From: Anaeroplasma bactoclasticum
GTDB taxonomy: Bacteria; Bacillota_I; Bacilli_A; Acholeplasmatales; Anaeroplasmataceae
NCBI RefSeq assembly: GCF_003550015.1
Contig: NZ_QXEV01000002.1
Coordinates: 166,247 to 230,246, forward strand
Direction: 5' to 3'
DNA: 64,000 nucleotides
The notes under the pieces are model-generated. The model was given only the letters and a program-made list of their open reading frames with translations, made no database searches and had not been told where the DNA came from. The number at the start of each line of letters is the position of its first letter. Positions within the stretch are counted from its first letter, which is position 1. The translations under genes were made by a program, and so were the position numbers. This document shows, piece by piece, positions 59,014 through 64,000 of the stretch.

Positions 59014-60008
59014 AACAAGAAGTGATTGAAAAGATAATTTCTTACAATGTTACTGCATTACCAAATAATTCCTATTATGGTCATATCGAGGGTAATACTA
59101 ACCAAATTCTACTTGAAAATGAAGAATCAGAAGAGATTACTGCTATACCAAATCTTGGATATAAATTTGTATCTTGGTCGAATGGAGAAAAGGATGAAAC
59201 GATTCGTATAACTCCTACAGAAGATACAGTATTAGTTGCTAATTTTGAAATTGATGCTTATGAATTACCTATAATGGAAATATATACACAAGATAATGCT
59301 CCAATTATTTCTAAGGATGAATATGTTAATTGTAATGTTTCTGTTTCTAATGCTTTATATGAATACTGCTTTGATTCTTTAAGTGGAAAAATAAAAGGTA
59401 GAGGAAATTCAACTTGGAATATGGCTAAAAAGCCATATAAATTAAAATTTGATAAGAAAATAGATTTATTTGGTAATGGTAAAGCCAAAACATGGACATT
59501 GATTGCTAATTATTGTGATAAATCTATGATAAGAAATTATATCGCATATTCCATGGGTAAATTATTAGAATCGGATTATGTAACATCTACTCAATTTATA
59601 GAGTTATTCTTAAATGGTGAGTATTTAGGTGTCTATTTAGTTTGTGAACAAAATGAGGTTGGCGAAAATAGAGTTGAAATAGATGAATCCTATAGAGATG
59701 TTAATACAGGTTATCTATTAGAATTAGATAGAAGAGCACCAGATGAAGGAATAGAAGAGGGCAAGGATTGGTTTAAGCTAAATTCATATCCTTATGCAAT
59801 AAAATCTCCAGAACCTGATGATCCTCTTTATACCGTAGAATTTACGAATTATATCAAAGAGTATTTAAATACTTCATTTAATTCAATATTAAGTAAAAAC
59901 TATGAAGATGTTAAGAATTATATTGATGTTGATTCTTTTGCAAAAACATATATTGTTCATGAAATAATGAATATGTTAGACGTATCTGTTTCTAGTTTTT
60001 ATATATAA
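58941..60008 (+). pseudogene. CotH-kinase lipoprotein, part 2: repeat 5, beta domain and CotH kinase N-half
   Basis: Starts within repeat 5 (GLTEGSHCEVCGEV), passes an InlB/Listeria-Bacteroides-type beta repeat (NLGYKFVSWSNGEKDETIR) and enters the CotH kinase domain: KGRGNSTWNMAKKPYKLKF, WTLIANYCDKSMIRNYIAY and YLVCEQNEVGENRV. CotH proteins are atypical kinases, known from spore coat and secreted proteins. The frame stops at 60006-60008 inside TATATATAA, just where family members continue IYKDKDGK. Confidence 0.75.
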
Positions 60009-60111
60009 AGACAAAGATGGAAAATTAAAATCTAGACCTTTATGGGACTTTGATATTAGCTCAGGTAATTATAATTATAATATTTCAGATCCAGCAAATA
60101 GTTATTTAACA

Positions 60112-60768
60112 TTGTGGGCAAAACAAAGAAACCCTTGGTATAATAAACTACTTGAAATAGATGAATTTAAAAATCTAGTCAGTGATTATTTAAAGGATAA
60201 TTATATAAAGATATGTAAATTATTTAATAATATTTTGAAAGAAACAGATGATCTTAAGAATTCTTTTGAAAGGAATTTTATTAAATGGGACATATTAGAA
60301 AAATATGTATGGCCAAATCCAACGGAACTTGTTGAAATCCATACTTGGATGGGGCAGGTAGAATGGCTAATGGATTGGTTACATAAATCTTTAGATTATG
60401 TATATAATTATTATGTAAATGCATCTAATGATGCCTATTCCATAGGAATTAGTAATGGCGATACATATATGGTTCAAGTGTTTAATTCTTTAGACACATT
60501 AAATCCTACCATTGTACTTAATAATGCGTGGAGTAGAGATTTATCTACTGGTGCATTAGTAAAGGATGGTTCTGGTGCAATAATATTAAAAATTAATGTT
60601 GTTGATGGCTATAAATTAAAATCAGTAGGAGTTAATGATGATACTTTAATTACTAGCATAGAGTGCTTAGATAAAGAAAAGAATATATATAGAATTAATG
60701 GTATTCAAGGAGATATTGAAGTAGTTATTGAAACAGAAGAAAATGCTTCTATCCCAATTGATAGTTGA
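60112..60768 (+). pseudogene. CotH-kinase lipoprotein, part 3: kinase C-half
   Basis: The frame is open from about 59995. It reads IYKDKDGKLKSRPLWDFDIS, the conserved CotH Asp motif, before the first ATG-type start at 60112, then LWAKQRNPWYNKLLE and WMGQVEWLMDWL to the stop. Adding one TA unit at the 60000-60007 run would give SFYIYKDKDG and fuse it to part 2. With both indels corrected, 58346-60768 encodes 807 residues with no other stop. Confidence 0.72.
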
Positions 60769-60889
60769 TATAATAAAAATAGCCTTATTTAAAAAAAGTA
60801 TATGAAAACATATCTAAAAGCATATTGTTATAAAAATTCTATCATAATGATATATAAACTATCAATTTGATAGAAAATTAAAAGTATAC

Positions 60890-60917
60890 TTGAAATAATA
60901 AAAGAATAGGGTATAAT
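60890..60917 (+). promoter_or_regulatory. Orphan promoter of candidate small RNA
   Basis: TTGAAA (60890-60895), 16 bases, TATAAT (60912-60917). No start codon with a ribosome binding site follows before a strong terminator. Confidence 0.6.
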
Positions 60918-60923
60918 AGTATT

Positions 60924-61005
60924 AGTTAATAGAAATTCCCTTTTTCTATGGCGAGAGTTATACACATATATTGGAAAGGACAAGTCGTGATGACTTGTCC
61001 TTTTC
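60924..61005 (+). ncRNA. Candidate small RNA or terminated leader, about 80 nt
   Basis: The 350-base gap between the CotH remnant and the first duplicated lipoprotein contains a good promoter, about 50 bases of unstructured sequence with no ORF, and a 12-bp terminator stem AAAGGACAAGTC-GTGAT-GACTTGTCCTTT (60975-61003) followed by T-rich sequence. The lipoprotein has its own TTGACA promoter after it. No known RNA family is recognised. Confidence 0.5.
60975..61005 (+). terminator. Strong intrinsic terminator of the candidate small RNA
   Basis: 12-bp perfect stem with a GTGAT loop, followed by TTTTC. Confidence 0.9.
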
Positions 61006-61051
61006 ATATATATAAATATATATGATATTTTATAATTGTGTTATAAAAAAT

Positions 61052-61275
61052 ATTTGACAGAAGAGTTATTTAGTATTAATATGTAATTGCATTAAAAATG
61101 CGAGAGGGAGATAAAAAAATATGAAAAAGAAATTAATTGGTTTATTTGGTATTGCAGCCTTAGGTATTGCACTTGCATCTTGCGGATACCAAGATCAAAA
61201 ATTAAGTACATCAAAGGATTTTGATATAACAATACCAGAAGTGGATTCTAATGCGAAATTATTAACTGGTGAAGA
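61052..61275 (+). repeat. Direct repeat, copy 1: promoter, leader and lipoprotein N-terminus
   Basis: Recurs at 62184-62407 with few changes (offset 1132). It includes TTGACA (61054-61059), TAATAT (61077-61082), GAGAGGGAG and the first 50 or so codons. Similarity continues at lower level through the genes, showing tandem gene duplication. Confidence 0.88.
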
Positions 61276-62143
61276 AAAAACTCAATTCATAGAGAAAAAT
61301 TCTTCTCATATTTATGAATCATCGGATGAAGCAAAGGTAGAAGAATATATGAATGGATATTCTTCCATGGTAATTGTAGCTAAAACGAATTATCTGGGGG
61401 ATGATTATACTCTATCTGGATATTTTAAGTCTATTGTTGATTATAAGAATAAAAACTATTGGTATTATGAAAAATTTATTCGTACACAAAATGATGTAAC
61501 TTATACAGATGAAGTTGAAACTAAAATAGTATATAAAGATGATAATTTTCTTGTTAAAACAAGTATTAACTTAAATAATCATGAATACGTAAGTGGCTGG
61601 GAATCTAGTGATGATGGCTATGAATATGCATTAGTTTCAAGAATAACTGGTAAGGCAGATATTTATACAACCGTATCTAGTAATTATGATTTATATATAT
61701 TTATTGAATTACCTTCTTGGAATCGGTCCTTTTATTCTTTAAGTCAAGGATATGCTTCTTTAGTAAATAGAGGCCAGGATTCATCTATTGATATATATTC
61801 ATTAAATAATTATACCTATAGTAAATTAGAAAATGACGACAATAAACAAGTTATTATATCGAATAATGAATTTCTAGGTAGTTATTATAAACGTACTGAC
61901 CGAGAACAATTCTATGAGTGTTATTTAATTAAGGATAGTTTATTAGATGATTCAATAAATCTTGATGGTGCAAATGAATACACTTATGAAGAAAACTATT
62001 ATTATAAGCATAAAGAGTTTCCATTTTATCAATTTGGAAATGTTACGATTGGATCTATCTTGGGAAATTATAAGCTAGTTTCTACAATACCAGCTGATGT
62101 AGTTGCATCAAACTTTACTATTACTGAAGTAGAAGAAAATTAG
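61121..62143 (+). CDS. Hypothetical lipoprotein, tandem copy 1
   Basis: A 340-residue secreted lipoprotein: MKKKLIGLFGIAALGIALASC ends in lipobox LASC (Cys near residue 21; sequence given in full only to that Cys). The mature part is rich in Tyr, Asp, Asn and Ser and probably beta-structured (KTSINLNNHEYVSGWESSDD, KADIYTTVSSNYDLYIFIE). No family is recognised; it may be a substrate- or surface-binding protein. It has its own promoter and ends at a terminator. Confidence 0.72.
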   Translation: MKKKLIGLFGIAALGIALASCGYQDQKLSTSKDFDITIPEVDSNAKLLTGEEKTQFIEKNSSHIYESSDEAKVEEYMNGYSSMVIVAKTNYLGDDYTLSGYFKSIVDYKNKNYWYYEKFIRTQNDVTYTDEVETKIVYKDDNFLVKTSINLNNHEYVSGWESSDDGYEYALVSRITGKADIYTTVSSNYDLYIFIELPSWNRSFYSLSQGYASLVNRGQDSSIDIYSLNNYTYSKLENDDNKQVIISNNEFLGSYYKRTDREQFYECYLIKDSLLDDSINLDGANEYTYEENYYYKHKEFPFYQFGNVTIGSILGNYKLVSTIPADVVASNFTITEVEEN

Positions 62144-62149
62144 CTTTAC

Positions 62150-62178
62150 AAAAGAGATGGTATCCATCTCTTTTGGGT
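62150..62178 (+). terminator. Intrinsic terminator between the duplicated lipoproteins
   Basis: AAAAGAGATGG-TAT-CCATCTCTTTT perfect 11-bp stem. Confidence 0.85.
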
Positions 62179-62183
62179 ATATT

Positions 62184-62407
62184 ATTTGACAGAAAAGTTA
62201 TTTAGTATTAATATGTAATTGCATTAAAAATTTGAGAGGGAGATAAAAAAATATGAAAAAGAAATTAATTGGTTTATTTGGTATTGTAGTTAGTGGTATT
62301 GCACTTGCATCTTGCTCTGGCCAAGATCAAAAATTAAGTACATCTAAAGATTTTGAATTAACAATACCAGAAGTGAATTCTAATGCGAAATTATTAACTG
62401 GTGAAGA
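62184..62407 (+). repeat. Direct repeat, copy 2: promoter, leader and lipoprotein N-terminus
   Basis: Second copy of 61052-61275, including TTGACA at 62186-62191 and the same ribosome binding site. Confidence 0.88.
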
Positions 62408-63269
62408 AAAGACTGAATTTATTGAAAGTGTATCTTCATATGATTATGAAGCGGATTCTAAAGGCTTAGAAGAATATATAAATGGATATTCTTCTATAGT
62501 AGGAGTATCTAAGTCTTATCGTATTTCTAAGGATTATACAAGAACTACTTATTGTAAGACGATTATTGATTATAAGAATCAAAATTATTGGTATTATGAA
62601 AAATGTATTTTTAAAGAAAATGATTTAACTTATACCAATGAAGTAGAAACTAAGATTGTTTTAAAGGATGATAATTTTATAGTTAAAACAAGCATTAGCT
62701 TAGATGGTTATAAATACTATGAAATGGATAACTATGGACTTAATGTAACAAATTTTAAGGTATCTGGTAAGGCAGATATTTATACTAGCGTTTCTAGTTC
62801 ATATGGTGAATCTATAGCTTCAAGTTTCTTAACTTATATGAATGGAGCATTTTATTCTAATAAAGAGGGATATCCTTCTTTAGGAATGATAATACATTAT
62901 TCAGATAATGAATTATATGTATCCGATAATTATGCATATTGTAAAATTATGATGAATGGAAACTCATATAATAAATACATTTCAGTAGCTGATAATGAAT
63001 TCTTAGGAATTTATTATTTAGATATGAAACATGAAGACTTTACAGAATATTATTTAATAAAAAATGAATTATTAGATAATTCTATAAATCTAGATAATGC
63101 AAAAGAATACACACTTAAAGAATCAAGTGGCTTATATAATAACAATTTTCCATTCCATTGCTTTAGGGTTGTTACAGCAACTGAACCGACTCTTTTTGGT
63201 ACCAATCGTATAATTTATCAAATTCCAGAAGATGTATTAAAATCTAACTTTACTATTACTGAAGTATAA
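62253..63269 (+). CDS. Hypothetical lipoprotein, tandem copy 2
   Basis: A 338-residue paralogue of the preceding lipoprotein, with the same signal peptide and lipobox LASC and a nearly identical first 50 residues (QDQKLSTSKDFELTIPEV), then roughly half-identical sequence with conserved YKNQNYWYYEK, KADIYTSVSSSY and a shared C-terminal SNFTITEV. Divergence is concentrated in the mature middle, as expected if the two copies now bind different partners (inference). Confidence 0.72.
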   Translation: MKKKLIGLFGIVVSGIALASCSGQDQKLSTSKDFELTIPEVNSNAKLLTGEEKTEFIESVSSYDYEADSKGLEEYINGYSSIVGVSKSYRISKDYTRTTYCKTIIDYKNQNYWYYEKCIFKENDLTYTNEVETKIVLKDDNFIVKTSISLDGYKYYEMDNYGLNVTNFKVSGKADIYTSVSSSYGESIASSFLTYMNGAFYSNKEGYPSLGMIIHYSDNELYVSDNYAYCKIMMNGNSYNKYISVADNEFLGIYYLDMKHEDFTEYYLIKNELLDNSINLDNAKEYTLKESSGLYNNNFPFHCFRVVTATEPTLFGTNRIIYQIPEDVLKSNFTITEV

Positions 63270-63285
63270 GAAATTAATACTACAT

Positions 63286-63309
63286 AAACTCCTTTTTAGG
63301 AGTTTTTCT
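63286..63309 (+). terminator. Intrinsic terminator
   Basis: AAACTCC / GGAGTTT hairpin followed by TTCTTTTT. Confidence 0.85.
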
Positions 63310-63385
63310 TTTTATCTTTATAAAATAATCTACTAATAGTAAAATATAATCATAGATATTAAAATATGTTATTTGGGGTGTTATT

Positions 63386-63709
63386 ATGCTAAATTTTATG
63401 TTAAAGGATGATTATACAATTATATATAAAGAATCTTTAGAAATTAAAGTATTAAGGGATGATAGCGGAACGCTATCCATAGTTACACCTAAAAATATTA
63501 ATGAGATCAATATCAATATTAAAGAATACTTTATGAAAAATACATTTGCAAGACTACTTGCAAATCTATCTTTAAAGGATGTATCTATAGCTAATTTAAT
63601 TACTATGTATCAATTCTTAACTACAGTAAAAAAGGATTATTATATATTAAAAGAACAATTTAATAATATATGTAATAAAGAATATAAATTTGAGTTTCCC
63701 CATTTTTAA
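63386..63709 (+). CDS. Hypothetical protein (107 residues)
   Basis: Starts at an ATG behind GGGGTG. Soluble, with a beta-rich first half (YKESLEIKVLRDDSGTLSIV) and a helical second half (ARLLANLSLKDVSIANLITM, then KKDYYILKEQFNNI). No family is recognised and no membrane segment is visible. It has a separate unit after a terminator. Confidence 0.58.
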   Translation: MLNFMLKDDYTIIYKESLEIKVLRDDSGTLSIVTPKNINEININIKEYFMKNTFARLLANLSLKDVSIANLITMYQFLTTVKKDYYILKEQFNNICNKEYKFEFPHF

Positions 63710-63732
63710 ATTCATACGAAATTTTGTCAATT

Positions 63733-64000
63733 TTAGGAGATGTCAAATCTGACCCCCATTACAGTCCACAAATCTCGTCTTCGCTTATTTCTTTTAGGGT
63801 AAATTATTGAAATTAAGTCCTTGCTAAAAAATGAAATAACCCCTTTTATTCCATCGCTTATTCTATATAACCAAAATAGTACCTTTTCTCTTATTTGTTT
63901 TTTGATTTTTCTTATTGCTTTTCCTACAGCCTTCATATTTATGACATTGCTAAAAAACATTACATATGTTAGTAATGTATTTAAGACTTGAATTCTTTTA
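63733..64000 (-). CDS. ORF continuing past the right edge, unknown
   Basis: On the minus strand a frame is open from the window edge to a TAA before 63733, at least 89 codons; its visible C-terminus is KRRRDLWTVMGVRFDIS. There is no good ribosome binding site before the internal ATG at 63960, so the true start probably lies outside. The basic, hydrophobic sequence could be the end of a transposase-like or other protein; I cannot assign it. Confidence 0.35.
   Translation of the reverse strand, partial: KRIQVLNTLLTYVMFFSNVINMKAVGKAIRKIKKQIREKVLFWLYRISDGIKGVISFFSKDLISIIYPKRNKRRRDLWTVMGVRFDIS

Noticed and set aside
63733..64000. Insertion sequence end at the right edge
   Set aside because: The partial ORF has a transposase-like basic tail, but no inverted repeat, catalytic motif or full gene is visible, so I left it as unknown.
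1..64000. CRISPR arrays, tRNA or rRNA genes
   Set aside because: No regularly spaced short repeats, no tRNA cloverleaf or CCA end and no rRNA-like tract was seen on either strand by eye.

Overview
The window is about 30% GC by eye, uses TGA as a stop, has strong AGGAGG-type ribosome binding sites, and is packed with short intrinsic terminators and TTGACA/TATAAT-type promoters. With ComEC, CotH, Rpn-family nucleases, DUF4422 glycosyltransferases and lipobox lipoproteins, this points to a low-GC, Gram-positive-type Bacillota, probably a gut-type Bacilli/Erysipelotrichia-like lineage. That placement is inferred; there is no rRNA in the window. I see no tRNA, rRNA or CRISPR array. All genes are on the + strand except one acyltransferase and one ORF at the right edge.

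0-10 kb: the ends of a competence operon (comEA tail, comEC), a FRG-domain protein, a metabolic run (class-I amidotransferase-like hydrolase, SurE, D-2-hydroxyacid dehydrogenase, aldo/keto reductase with ferredoxin tail), a NifX-like protein and a large uncharacterised protein. 10-19.1 kb is a defence/toxin-antitoxin zone: an autoregulated HTH-DUF3990 (ADP-ribosyltransferase-like) gene with an antitoxin-like/GNAT partner, a membrane protein behind a palindromic operator, a 1497-residue COG1112-type helicase with a nuclease-like tail, and an Rpn nuclease gene with a strong in-frame internal start plus two free-standing copies of its C-terminal module.

19.2-58.2 kb is one very large capsule/exopolysaccharide locus. 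It starts with a priming sugar transferase and a GDP-mannose branch (ManC, a ManA-Gmd fusion, SAT-like acetyltransferase). Four Wzy-like polymerase genes follow, three of them tandem paralogues and one of these fused to a glycosyltransferase, with a Wzz-like protein among them. Next come UDP-GlcNAc supply genes (GlmM, GlmU-type acetyltransferase, GlmS), a CDP-6-deoxyhexose branch (RfbF, RfbG, reductase, 3,5-epimerase), then a more AT-rich cassette (two DUF4422 proteins, GT4, a fifth Wzy, UDP-galactopyranose mutase, two ATP-grasp proteins, and a Wzx flippase frameshifted at a TA repeat). The locus ends with UDP-GlcA epimerase, a PRTase-HAD-like fusion, an intact second flippase, a GT4, and a UDP-glucose dehydrogenase carrying an N-terminal HTH domain whose own promoter lies inside a palindrome.

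58.2-64 kb holds a CotH-kinase lipoprotein gene with two frameshifts, a candidate small RNA, two tandemly duplicated lipoproteins, a small hypothetical gene and a partial ORF leaving the right edge.

The main leads are the HTH-Ugd regulator/enzyme fusion with its embedded operator, the Rpn toxin with intragenic and duplicated small-Rpn modules, the DUF3990 module whose partner carries a GNAT domain, and the dinucleotide-repeat frameshifts in surface genes.
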